Assembly: GCF_047495875.1 (NCBI RefSeq)
Contig: NC_092471.1
Coordinates: 15,335,001-15,399,000 of the forward strand
Source: Pithys albifrons albifrons
Lineage: Eukaryota; Chordata; Aves; Passeriformes; Thamnophilidae
DNA length: 64,000 bases
Direction: 5' to 3'
The notes below the pieces were generated by a model. It did no database searches and was not told the origin of the DNA. It was given only the letters and a program-made list of their open reading frames with translations. Below, in pieces: positions 48,601 through 59,580 of this stretch. Made by a program: the position numbers and the translations under genes. Position 1 is the first letter of the stretch. Every line of letters starts with the position of its first letter.

Positions 48601-50030
48601 CATTCTAGCACAGCCACTGCATGAACTGCAAAATGTCAATTAGATAACCACTAGCAGAAAAAGATAATTGCATTTATTGTGACCAGAGGAGACAGTACAC
48701 ACACCAGCACAATCCTCAGAGGTCTCTGACATAATGACCATCTAGAAAACATTATCCACTCAACAGCAGTTACAGGGTTGTTTTGCTTGGTACTTAACTC
48801 AGGCAGGTTTTATCTTTTGAACTAGTTGCACTACCAGCTACACCTGGAGGATTTATTGGATTCAGGTCACCTTTAAAACATGACAGACTTATTCTTAGGT
48901 GGTATTTTCTTCCCTATTGGCTTTAATCTCCATTAAGTACAATATGCATTAATAAATCATATCTGATACTGAGGTCTCATGATGAATCACCAAAATCACA
49001 CCCATATTTTTTGTATTTCCTACCCTAAACACCTTTGATGTTCATCTTCTATGGTTTTGTTTTGCCTTAGGGCTTTCAGCTTTTTGGTCATTCTGATTGT
49101 GTTATTCTGTAAATTACTGAGTTTTCCACTCAGATTTTCCAGTCAGATTTGCCCAGATAGGCAACTGTTCACAGTCCAGACATGCTGTTTCTTGAGTGCT
49201 TGTGTCCCAATTCTATTTCTGTGCACCGCAATGGGAACACAGCACAGGAAGCAGAAATGATATACAGCTGCTTTACCCTGGTATTGTAGTAACATTTACT
49301 GAATCTCCTAAACTCTGTTGTAAATTCTAGTCTCTCAGGAGTGCTTTTTATGCCTTCCTACTTTCATTAACAAAAAAAAAAAAAATTAACTTGTGTTATT
49401 CCAAATCTGGTTGCGAAGCAAAAAAAAGAGATTACAGCAAACAAAAAGCAACACATTGGTACAGTTTGTTTGCAAGACCCTACTGACTTCCAATACCTTT
49501 GGTTCAGCACATTGCTTGAAAAAATAATACAAAACTACATGTGGCATTGCATTTAACCTGGCAGACATTTTTATGTCTCTAGAGCAAGACCCAGTTTTCT
49601 CTGTACTCAGATAGGGAAATCAGAGGAAAAGAGCCCTTGAGAAACCAAGGCTTATGAAAATGAAGAGCTTCTTCTCCTGTTTCACTGCAAAACAGAGTAA
49701 TTTGCAGGGGATATTTATTATTTTCCACTTGTCTTTTAGGACACTGGAGTTCATATTTTGTGCATCCCACACTTGTTCTTACTGATCCAGCTCCAAAGGC
49801 CTAAAGGCACCAGCAGAGAATCTGTCTGAGGAAGGCAAATTTCTATGAGAACACACACTTTTAGGAATTACGGTAAGAAAAGATTCATGATTCTATATCT
49901 TGCTGAAGATATACAATGAGACTGGTCAAACCATGTTATGCAGCTGTTTATCTCTCTTTTGCTTCTTGTCCTGTGGTCTGAAATACTCAATTTTAGCTAA
50001 TTAAAGCAGATATCTTTTCCTATATATCAG
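45617..50030. other. Unique noncoding DNA with purine tracts, no gene seen
   Basis: It contains a G-rich run at 46287-46300, a short GA microsatellite at 46716-46729, an 11-base G-run at 47491-47501 followed by more G/T tracts, and an A-run at 49372-49385. A CR1-tail-like 'GATCCTATGATTCTA' at about 48561-48575 has no recognisable CR1 body next to it. Open frames are short and featureless. Confidence 0.55.
46716..46729. repeat. Short (GA)n microsatellite
   Basis: Seven GA units lie within a longer purine stretch beginning at about 46699. Confidence 0.85.
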
Positions 50031-50191
50031 GGTGTATTGCCAATAATACTACAGATCCTCAACAAGTGCCTCATCAGAATGTCAAAAAATATGAGTTCAC
50101 CAGACCTGATGGGTCTTCAGAACGAAACTGCAACTTCAGAATGAAAGCAAACAGGGGAAAAACCCAACTCTACTTGTATAGGATAGTATTG
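50031..50191 (+). other. Possible internal coding exon, unassigned
   Basis: A 161-base stretch is bounded by an acceptor-like 'TATCTTTTCCTATATATCAG' (AG at 50029-50030) and a strong donor 'TTG|GTAAGT' (GT at 50192). One frame has two bases followed by 53 open codons, beginning CIANNTTDPQQVPHQNVKK and containing YEFTRPDGSSERNCNFRMK. It ends QLYLYRIVL exactly at the donor, giving phase 1 at the left and phase 0 at the right. An NNT glycosylation-type sequon and two further cysteine-flanked polar segments would suit a secreted or surface protein, but no family is recognised. The phase at its left end is compatible with the right end of the possible exon at 9629-9766. Because many acceptor/donor pairs exist in 64 kb, a chance origin remains likely. 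Confidence 0.27.
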
Positions 50192-53100
50192 GTAAGTATT
50201 GTTTAATAATTACTTTATAATTTAAAGACTTAGCAATGAAAACCAAGTACCCTCCACAAAGATGGCTGGTCAATGTCCAGCAGAATTTTCTAGAGTTATT
50301 CCATAACTGAATGTGACTCAACAAAGAGGAAATATCTGCATGTCCACAATGGTATGCCAAGCTTTTGGGTTTCTCCACAGTTCAAAGATTCTCAGCCAAA
50401 TGAGCAAAACACAATTCTGTCTGATGTTATAAACTGCCCACTGACTTACTTCTTTCTTCTTTCCTAACATTCTTGCAGGGATATCTTTTGCCTCTGATTG
50501 AACAAGAAAGATATTTGCCTCTCCCTACAGGGTCTTGCTTCACTGAATTGACAGTTGTCAATGACAGAATTATTACATGAATGCAGGTGCTTAACAGATA
50601 CATAACTTCTAATGCATTTTCATAATATACTCTCTTATGGTTTCAGCACACCCACTTGTGAAGCCATCCCAATCTCAAACTGAGAAATGCACTGCCTGCT
50701 CTACTTGTGGCATCATCACATCATTCCCTAGCTCTGGCATAGTTAAACTACATTATTAAATATTCAATTATTAAATTTTCTATCAATGATCATATAATTT
50801 TAAGCAGACAGTATAGAAGAGGAATTAAATAAGTTAAAATGGTCAATAATCCCATAAAGAAAAATACTTCCATTTCTCTCCAGCACTTAAGAAAAGTTAA
50901 CAGCATTTCTGTGCTTGTTTCTCTCTCTGATGTCAAGGAAAGGAACATATTGCCAGGCTCCCACAAAGTATTGTTAGGTTTGCATAGCTTTGTTATTTCA
51001 AAACCAATTGCCTCAAACAAGGCAAAGTGAAGATTACTCATACTCCTGCCTCCTGCTGAGCCTGATGCTTTAAAAGAGACACTTTTATGTAACACAAAAA
51101 AATGCCAACACTTTCTGAAGAGCAAAAAATACACTTTTCCTCACATTCTTATGCAGTAAGACATACAGCTCACTGGATGTTTGTTATGGAACTTTCCAAA
51201 ACAACAGTGAGTTTAGACCAAGCAGATGAAATTTCAGTAAATTAGTGGTAAAAATAGGGTGTTTGGAGAGAACTGTCTGATATTGCTGTAGCAGGCTCTC
51301 TTGGATATTTTGATTCTGTACTGAATTACCCTACCCCTCTGAATGTTTAAATTTGCACTTACCACACAAAAAGAGAAAAGAAGATGTTGTTTTTCTGAAA
51401 ATATCAAATTCCTTCAAGAAGAACATTGATGGTCTCTGAAAGGATTGTCCAAAATAATGCCATTTTATAAGATGAAGGCTGACTATCCATGTAAGAGTTA
51501 GGTACTTAGCATTCACAAAATGCAGATGAAAATGGGAAGACTGAATAAGCCCCAAATACGTGCTTAGGATTTACATTTGCATCTAAAGTTAGAAGCTGGG
51601 CAGCATTAGCACAGCTTCAAAGATCAAAAGCATTCAAAGTCTTTATTTTTTACTTGAATCTGTAAATACATTTTTAAAGTAATTTTTGCTAACAATTAGT
51701 GCAATTATTCTCATTGAAACCTATCAAGAAAGTAGTAGGTTTAGTACACAAGAGAGACATGTCCACAAAAAAAAAAAAAAAAGGCACCATTTATTGGACT
51801 GAAAGCATGAAAACACCAATCAAAAGCAGAAAATTGAGATCATTTTCTCATCTTTTACTTTACAGTTTTTTACCTCAGGGTAAATTCAGCATGAAACATT
51901 ACCAAAAGTTAAATTGCTAGTTGAACTTCACACTAACTTTCAAAATAATTTTGAAACAACAGTGAATTTGACCAGTGAAGGTTTTGCTCACCTCTGAGTT
52001 CCCCCACTCTCATGATGACATTGCTCAGAAAGATAAACCAGTAAAAACATTGAGCACACTGAATTCCTTTTAATTTCAAAAGCCCTGCAGGCTGTTTTCA
52101 GGATTTCACTTTCTATGTATTTACTTTACTTTCTAATATTCCCTTTTAGGCAGCCAGTAGTCACAGGTGGAGACTTTAAGTATTCCAATTAAATCATTAA
52201 TGAAGTTATAGCTACTATATGATAGCTGTTCCAAAGCATTTATAACTGAGATTCTAGTTTGTGGCGGTTGCACAAAACTCCATCTGCTCATTTTCTTTCT
52301 GAATTACCTGACAAGAAATACCAGAGAATAATTCTGCCTCTGCCTTTCCTCAGGCAGCCATGGCTTTGTCCATTTAGCCAGCTAGATATGAGCCCAGGAA
52401 AATCAGAAACCCGAGTTTGAAACCCCCGTGTGGTTTGGTGGAATCAGGGTGCCCACCCTCTAAGCCCTTCTGTGATTCAAACTGTGTGTGGTGGAGCCTG
52501 GATCAGTGTTGTGATTCATCAGGCTCATCATACCTGTGCTTAGTCAGCACTGTAATAACATAATTGATATTTTTCGTGCAATGAAGTCAGAATGACTGAA
52601 AGTTTACTGTTGTGCTGCAGATTTCGAAAGAGAAGCTGCTAAAATAAGCAAATGATAAAATTATCCATAATAGCTGCCTTTGAATCATGTCCACAATTCC
52701 ACCAGTAAGGCAAAACCAAACTGCAGCAAATACTGAGCTGCCATGAACCCTGACACAGCTGTGGTGTGGTGGTTGGTGCATCTGGGTTGATTCCCAATTC
52801 CCCCAGGAATTAACAGAGTCACTACTCACTTTGAAAGACAGGCTATAGTAATAGGGACTTTAAACCTCTTAGTATTATACAAGTAGGAAACTTCAATTAG
52901 ATGTAAGAATTGGACTGTACACACCCCTCACTCTGGCATTCACAGCTTTGGAAGGTGCATTTCTTTTTCTTCACCACACTGGAATGCCCAGAACAGAGTG
53001 GTCACAGGTCAGTGTATTCCTGCCTTAGTGTGAACACTTTCACATATGATGGATAATTCAGTTGCTGCATCATTTCACCCTTTACCTTTGCTTTAGATGC

Positions 53101-56100
53101 CCAAAATAAAGCCCAGAAATTTGTCTAGCTCCAGCTTGGTAATTACTAGAGAAGCAGGGAAACTAATGGCTCAGAAGACAAAATAGAGTTATACTCTATT
53201 CTCCTTCCTTCTGGCCAGCCAAAGCAAAGAAAGCATTTTGGATGGGCTTAGCAGATTCTATTTTTAATTTAAATTATCATACTCCCAAAACATAAGGGAA
53301 AGGCAGGGAAGGAGCCTCAGAGCAGAACCTAAATGCAGTATTGATAGGGCAGCTAAACACAGCACCGTCCCTACCCCAGAGGATTTCTGCAAAATTACCT
53401 TCACATAGAAAATCTATGTCTGTACCTGGGTTTTTTTAAGCCCCAGGTGTGTGGGATTCCAATTGTATTTACACTACCTATAGCTATTGAAGGACTTTAT
53501 AAATATATAAATATCTCTACCATTTCTTTAGAGATTTGCAAAAATAAATAGCAAGAATCATCTAAACCTTTTAAACCTTCTGGGTAAATACCTATATCAT
53601 AAGGAGAAAAAACACAACAAACAAACACAAAAAATCCCCAGGCAGAACACTAAACCATCCAGAAACTGGGAGAAATTTATCAACATGTCCTCAGTTTCTG
53701 GAGAATATTTCACTTATGGGTTTCTTTCATCAAGCCTGGATGATGAAACTCTTCCAACATCTAAGACAAACATTGATTAGTAGAACTTGGACGAAATGCT
53801 GCCCAAAACCCCAATATATTAACTGGACAGAGCAGAAGGCTTTACTCAGAAGAAAAAAAAATTTAAAAGTATAAACTTTAACTTCTTTTAAGAAAAAATG
53901 TTATCCTACTAACATCAACAGGAGTTGCACATAAATCATAAATTTATGAATGTTCTTTAATTACATGACTAATATAAATGTCCTTTTCCTGATTTACAAG
54001 GTCTGAAGTACATAAATAATTTCAAATATTTGAGCCAAAATACGTCAGCACTATATATATATTTTTTTTTTGATTGCGTAATATCCTGAACCAGATATTC
54101 GGCAACTGTCCAAAAGGAGGCCCTTTCCCCATAGTCTGGGCTTCCCTCTTGCTTAAGACAGTCACTCTCCCAGCCCCTTCTCAAGGAAACAAACCCCCAT
54201 GCTCAAAATTCACAACCTCTTCCTTCCTAACTGAAGTCATTCTTTTACTTGGCATGTCACGATGGAAGAGTAGCATCTTCTTAATTGACTTGGCAGTGCA
54301 GAATTACAGAACCTTGAACTGCTTTGTCATCTAAATCACACTGTTTGGGCACATCTCTACTGCTCCTCTGAAACATCTGGCCCAATTAGAGCAGGCCAGT
54401 GTCCTAACTTGTCTGAAAGGCAGAGGAAGGTTAATGTTACATGCCCCAAAGGCAAAAATCTGTTACATGCACTATCTAGGATGTTCTCACCTATTAGAGA
54501 AATTTTGTCTGGCTGGGGAAGTTTGTCAAGCCAGGCAGGAAATCAAAAGTAGAAAAATAAAGGGGGGATTTCTAGTTCAGCATGAAAAAAACCGTTTGCA
54601 CACCAGAACTTCTGCCAGTGCAAACAATACTTAGGACTGCAGGTACATTTTCTTGGTTATTTCTATGAACAAACACATGCAAATGTATATGCACTTGCAG
54701 AATGGATGCCAGATTGAAAAGAGTGAAAATTTCCAAGAAGAAACACTGCAGAAGAGGCTGGGCTTCTTACACTCCCACAGAAAACCAGGCATGCCTGGAA
54801 TGTACAATATGAATCCTTAGATCGGGGTTCAGTGTAAGGCCTTAGTGAGCTCTTTTAACATCCTTTATAGGGTTCAAACAATGGTTTTCCAATCACTCAC
54901 ATCTCAGTCACAACAGTAACAGTGTGGTGACCTGTTTAAGAGAGAAATTAAAACAATTTATTGTATTAATTAGCATTTTCTCCTTTACTCTGAGATACTT
55001 GTTTCAAGTAATCCAACAACTTAATTGAGGAGATCATTGATTTTAATTAACATTTTTTCCTATGAGAAAGACTTTTACTGTTGGATGGTGCTGGAAATCA
55101 ACAGGGGGTGGAAGAAAGTGTGGGAAAATTATATTGGCAAAGAATATTCTTTTTTTCTGCCCATTGCAGAGTAGTTTTGAAATTCAGAGCATTTTCTCTG
55201 GTTAGCCTGTATGATTTTGATATATCAAAAATAGAGATGAAAAAGCACTAAGTCATAACATCCCAGACTATTTCACTGATGGGACTTGATCATGAATCAA
55301 AATGGAGTCTACATGCATAATATCATATTAATTGCTGTGCATTCAGATCCAGAACAACTACTGTTTCCTTGCAATGCTCATCAATTTCCTTTTCTTTCTT
55401 TGACTAATTTTTAATAGCTTTTGAAAGCCTGAAACCAAGCTTAAACCTCAGACTGGAGCAATTCCCTAGTTCAACTCATCTGCTAATGCAAGCAAAAATT
55501 TGTACCATAACAAGACTATTTAAAATAATGTGGTAGGGGTTTTTTTGTGTTTTTTGTTTTGTTTTATTTTTAATTTAAAAGACCTTGCATAGAAGCCATT
55601 AGCTCTGGGAGAAAAAAAAATAAAATTGAAAATAGAACTCATATTTGAAGGGACAGGAAGTCTCTCTCAGATTGCATAACAGAACAATATATTGATCAAA
55701 TCCAAGATGGCAACAGCAGGAACAGATCTCTTTATAGATACTAAAACATTTGAAAATCACGATGCAGGAGAATTCAATTGCTAGTTATTACAGGAGTTCA
55801 CAGGAGTTCATTACCACATGAAGCAGAACCTGCTCACTAAACGCTTCATAGGCAAACACTATTTCCCCACCTATTCCTTACGAAACCAGAGAGAGCTGAG
55901 AAACACTCAAAGGACTCAATCTTCACCTATGCAGTTTTATTTTTGTAGGCATTCAGGAATAACAACTAGAAGACCTTCTCAGTTTCATTATTTCAATTTA
56001 ACCACATTCCTAATTTCTTTCTCTATTCAACACCTCCATACAGTCGTGGCCACTTGTCAATTTAGACTTGCATCCTGTATAATTGAAGTCAATGAGAGGT

Positions 56101-57807
56101 TTGTTCCTAAGTTTATTCCAAGCACAAATTGTCCCCATCTCTGGGCAGAGACCCACAGTTTCAGTCAGCTTTAGCCAGCAGACATAAATATTCTTTCCTT
56201 GTTTGCATCCAAAGTTGACTGCTTTACCTTTTTCCATATTATTTGCAGCAGTAATTACTGACAGCAGGTTCCCCTGTATGTGGCCCAAAGCCAGCTCACT
56301 GCCCTTTAGGTATTGTCATCTGTCTTTGTGAATGAGAAACATCAAGTCAGAATTTGGTTTTAAAGGTGAGGAAACAAAGCCTTTGGGGAATCTGAGATTT
56401 CAGGTGGCATAAGAAGCACTGTCTAAGGCATCTCACTCCAGTCACTGTGCAGAAAAAGAAACCAGAGCGGAATGCCTTCAAATACACTCACCCTCCACCT
56501 TGTCCCACTGCTTCCCCTTCCATAGAACACTGGAAAAAAAATCTGAAGAATTTCTCTTTCATTTCCATCTTATCCACAGTGAGAGACTTTGAGTATTTGT
56601 TTCTTGGTTTTAAAATATCAGATGCAAAGCACTGCACTCCACAATGCTTCATAACAGATACACTGCTGAATTACTGTCATAAAAACATTGATTATTTTGT
56701 TGTCAGCTCAGGTTATTGTTTTCCCTAAGGGACATTTTCAAAGAACCTGGCCTAGGGCTAATTTCATCTTAATTACACATGAAATTAAGAGCATGACAAA
56801 CCTCACCAGACTCCTTGACTGCTCTAAGCTGTAAACCAGTGTAAGTGCTTCTCTGGACAGGTGCATACACAAAGATACCGAAAATGATTCAGCCATTAGG
56901 AGGATAACAAGATTTAAGGACTGTCCCACTGGTTCTTTATACAGTAAAGTATTGTCAATCTGACCCAAAAATACAGCATGAACCAGCACTTAAGCTTTCA
57001 TTAAAGTCAGTGTGACCCTAACAACATCTACAAATGCTTTATCTGAAACAATAGCGTGTGGAGGGTCCAGAACACTCAAAACCTCCCACATCACTGTCAA
57101 AACTTTCAGAGATGGGGGTGTGGGCATAACAGAAACCATCTCTAAAAACAAACCAGAAGAATCATTTGGTTTAAGGAACATATTTGATCAAATCTATTGC
57201 TGTTCTTGGGAAATTTAGCCAGTGTAAAAAAACATTCTCAAGATTTTTATATTAAGAAACATAATTGGGTTATTTATTGTGCAGTTTACTTCTAGAATCC
57301 ATTCATACTTCCTGCAGCTGTGAAAATAACTTTTTTTTTTTTAGATTCATTTCCCATACTACTATTGTAACCAGACTATCAAGTATTAAAATTTTTCATA
57401 AGCTGTGGAAGGAATAGGTCCAGGATTTAGCACTCCCTGTGACAGAGTACAAATTATAGAATGTGGCAGAACCAACCCACCATTCATAAACTGTGTTTAA
57501 AGGAAGCCTTTATTGAGCCTAAAATGAGAAATATACCTGAGATCCAAGTCTGGACTAACAGATTTGGTCTTGGACAAATCAGATAAACTCCTAGAGCATT
57601 TAAACTCAAGAGGCAGTGACACTTTTAGACCCTGAGAGCTTAAGTCAGATTTAAACTCTTCCAAATGAGAATACTCATTTACAAGTCATGCCATTTACCT
57701 TCCATAAAATACCTTCCTCAGCTGCACAGAGTGTGCAAACAGGCAGTGTCCCTGTCACAGCTCTGTGGCTGTGCTGCCACAGTGGGATCCCTCCTGCAGC
57801 ACCTGCA
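50192..57807. other. Unique noncoding DNA, no gene seen
   Basis: No gene is supported over about 7.6 kb. A 16-base A-run lies at 51767-51782, and a GC-richer unassigned patch at 52360-52520. A 10-base tandem duplication (CAGGAGTTCA) lies at 55791-55810. Open frames up to 118 codons (55818-56174, plus) overlap a 92-codon minus frame and show no domain. Confidence 0.5.
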
Positions 57808-57826
57808 GTTAAGAGGGATGCCGTTC
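57808..57826 (-). repeat. CR1 LINE 3' UTR piece, left of inserted LTR
   Basis: The plus-strand 'AAGAGGGATGCCGTTC' continues across the inserted LTR into 'ATTAGACCAGATTGCTT'. Together they read as the reversed CR1 3' UTR block 'agggacaccttcc-actagaccagg', matching at 23 of 30 bases with most differences being transitions. On its own this 19-base piece would not be callable; the match across the gap is the evidence. Confidence 0.6.
57822..57826. repeat. LTR target-site duplication, left copy (CGTTC)
   Basis: CGTTC abuts the low-coordinate end of the LTR and is repeated exactly at 58454-58458. Confidence 0.85.
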
Positions 57827-58453
57827 TGTCTTGGTTTGAGATAAGCAACTGCCAACCCCCCCAAGCACAGAGAGAAAAGCCTCCCTCCTAACACCAGGGA
57901 AAGGGAGGAAAAGAGAGGGGAAAGAAAAAAAAAACACTTCAAACTGCATTTATACTAAATTTACATATATTTTTCACAGAAAGAAAGAGACAATTAGAAG
58001 AGAGTACAAATATACACTCACGCAAGTCTACAACAACAAGTTCCCCACCTCAACTTCTTAACGAACACACAAATTCTACTGTCCTAACTACACATTACTT
58101 AAGAAGAAGCTTATTCCCCAGGGAGACAAACCCAAGCAGAAAGGAGAGACCCAGAACAACACATTTTACTTTCCTGAGGTACCCTGTGAGCCAGTGGTGG
58201 GCCTGGTCCTCTCCATCCCCCCTGGGACAGCATCGTGCGTCCTCCCAAGAGGAGGGCTGAGAAGCGACTGCCTTAACCACTCCCACACTGGTTCCTGCTT
58301 CCCTGGAGATGATGTCATAATGTGGTATGGAATACAAAATTACTGGCTAGAAGAGGTCAGCTGTTAGCCCAGCCCAGCTCAAGTCAGCTGACAGCTTCGG
58401 CCTAATCCAAACTTCAGAGCCCAAATCTAGGCCCACCTAGGTAAACCATAACA
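57827..58453 (-). mobile_element. Solo ERV LTR, minus strand
   Basis: A 627-base long terminal repeat has the ends (minus strand) 'TGTTATGGTTTACCTAGG' and 'TCTCAAACCAAGACA', that is TG...CA with a near-perfect TGT.../...ACA inverted terminal repeat. It is flanked by identical 5-base duplications CGTTC. No internal retroviral sequence remains, so this is a solo LTR left by recombination between the two LTRs of a provirus. Five-base duplications fit ERVL-like and some other avian ERVs. The minus orientation is inferred from the U3-like, G/C-richer half at the high-coordinate side and the T-rich, pyrimidine-rich stretch near the low-coordinate end. It lies in an older CR1, so it is younger than that element. 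Confidence 0.88.
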
Positions 58454-58458
58454 CGTTC
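58454..58458. repeat. LTR target-site duplication, right copy (CGTTC)
   Basis: It is identical to 57822-57826 and directly abuts the LTR end. Confidence 0.85.
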
Positions 58459-58530
58459 ATTAGACCAGATTGCTTAAAGTCCCATCCAACCTGGCCTTGA
58501 ACACTTCCAGGGATGGGGCAGCCACAACTG
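58459..58530 (-). repeat. CR1 LINE 3' UTR piece, right of inserted LTR
   Basis: The plus strand 'CCCATCCAACCTGGCCTTGA' followed by 'ACACTTCCAGGGATGGGGCA' and 'GCCACAACT' is the reverse complement of the classic CR1 block just upstream of its 3' end. With 57808-57826 it forms one minus-strand CR1 fragment that was split by the LTR. It is truncated at about 58530. Confidence 0.9.
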
Positions 58531-58852
58531 AAAGCAGAAACAGGAATATTTCACTGACAGTAACTGAAGGTTATGGGACCTATGGCATGGGACAAACTGG
58601 GATTCCAGACCAAATCTACCTTATAAATCAACTTTAAAACTGACTCTCAACCATAGTGCTCCCTTTGTGATACTCTAGAAATTTGACTTCTATTTAAAAG
58701 TTTAAATATAATTTACTTTAAAAAATAAAAACAAAGAAACAAAAAAACCCACTCAATTTTCAAATAAAATATTTTTGTGCACAGGCCTCTAACCTAAATT
58801 CTACCTTGAGGTTAGGACAAACACAAAATAAATCATAATTAGACAAGATTTT

Positions 58853-58890
58853 GAAATTTAGATTAGAAGAATTAGAAATTTAGATTAGAA
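58853..58890. repeat. Imperfect tandem duplication, period 22
   Basis: The 16-base unit GAAATTTAGATTAGAA occurs at 58853-58868 and again at 58875-58890, separated by GAATTA. A third decayed unit ('GATTGGAAATTAGAA') follows. This is local slippage in AT-rich sequence. Confidence 0.85.
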
Positions 58891-59542
58891 TACCAGATTG
58901 GAAATTAGAATTTGCTGTATTAGAGGCAATTTCCAGTCATGGCAGCTGTCTTAAAGTTGCTCTCTGCTCATAAAGTGGCACAACATGCTTCGAGAAAGGT
59001 ATATAATAATAAACACTTCATTAAATAATTGTAACTGCTGTGGGAATCACTCTCCCATCAACTGACCACTTCTGTGACCTGTTTCTTCTACAAATGAAAG
59101 GAAAGAGAGTACAGGAAACATAATGAACTGTGGGACTAATAAGCAGTGTCCATGGAAAAATGATACTCTGCATCTTCAGAATTATGATATCTCACCACAA
59201 AATTATTATTTGTATTAGCAGTCAGAGACCAGAAACTCATCCTATGAGGTTCCATATCAAAAAAATTCACAAAAGTTTTCACCCATTCCAGAATGTCTTC
59301 CCAGTTCTGTGCTTAATTCTGCTACTGCAGGAACTGCAATGGCAGGAATTGCACACAGAGAGTGAGGAGTTATCGGTCAGCATCTGCAGGTTACACCAAC
59401 TATCTGCACCAACACTGTGATTTTTTTTATTTTTTCATTTATTTTTTTAAGTTTGGGAAAAAAAGCCAACAGGAATAATTCCCATTAAAAATAACCATAA
59501 GTAATTTATGCAGGAAGAGTAAGCTCCTGTTTTGCCCAAGGC

Positions 59543-59580
59543 AGATAAAAGCCAGCTCCACTAAAAGGCATGAGTCAGCA
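59543..59580 (+). promoter_or_regulatory. Possible GATA plus NF-E2/MARE site pair
   Basis: AGATAA (59543-59548) is followed 21 bases later by ATGAGTCAGCA (59570-59580). The latter fits the RTGASTCAGCA motif bound by NF-E2, BACH and MAF proteins. GATA and NF-E2 sites at this spacing occur together in erythroid enhancers. Each motif is common alone, so this is weak evidence without conservation or chromatin data. Confidence 0.2.

Noticed and set aside
55818..56174. 118-codon plus-strand open frame
   Set aside because: It overlaps a 92-codon minus-strand frame and has no domain or exon signals.
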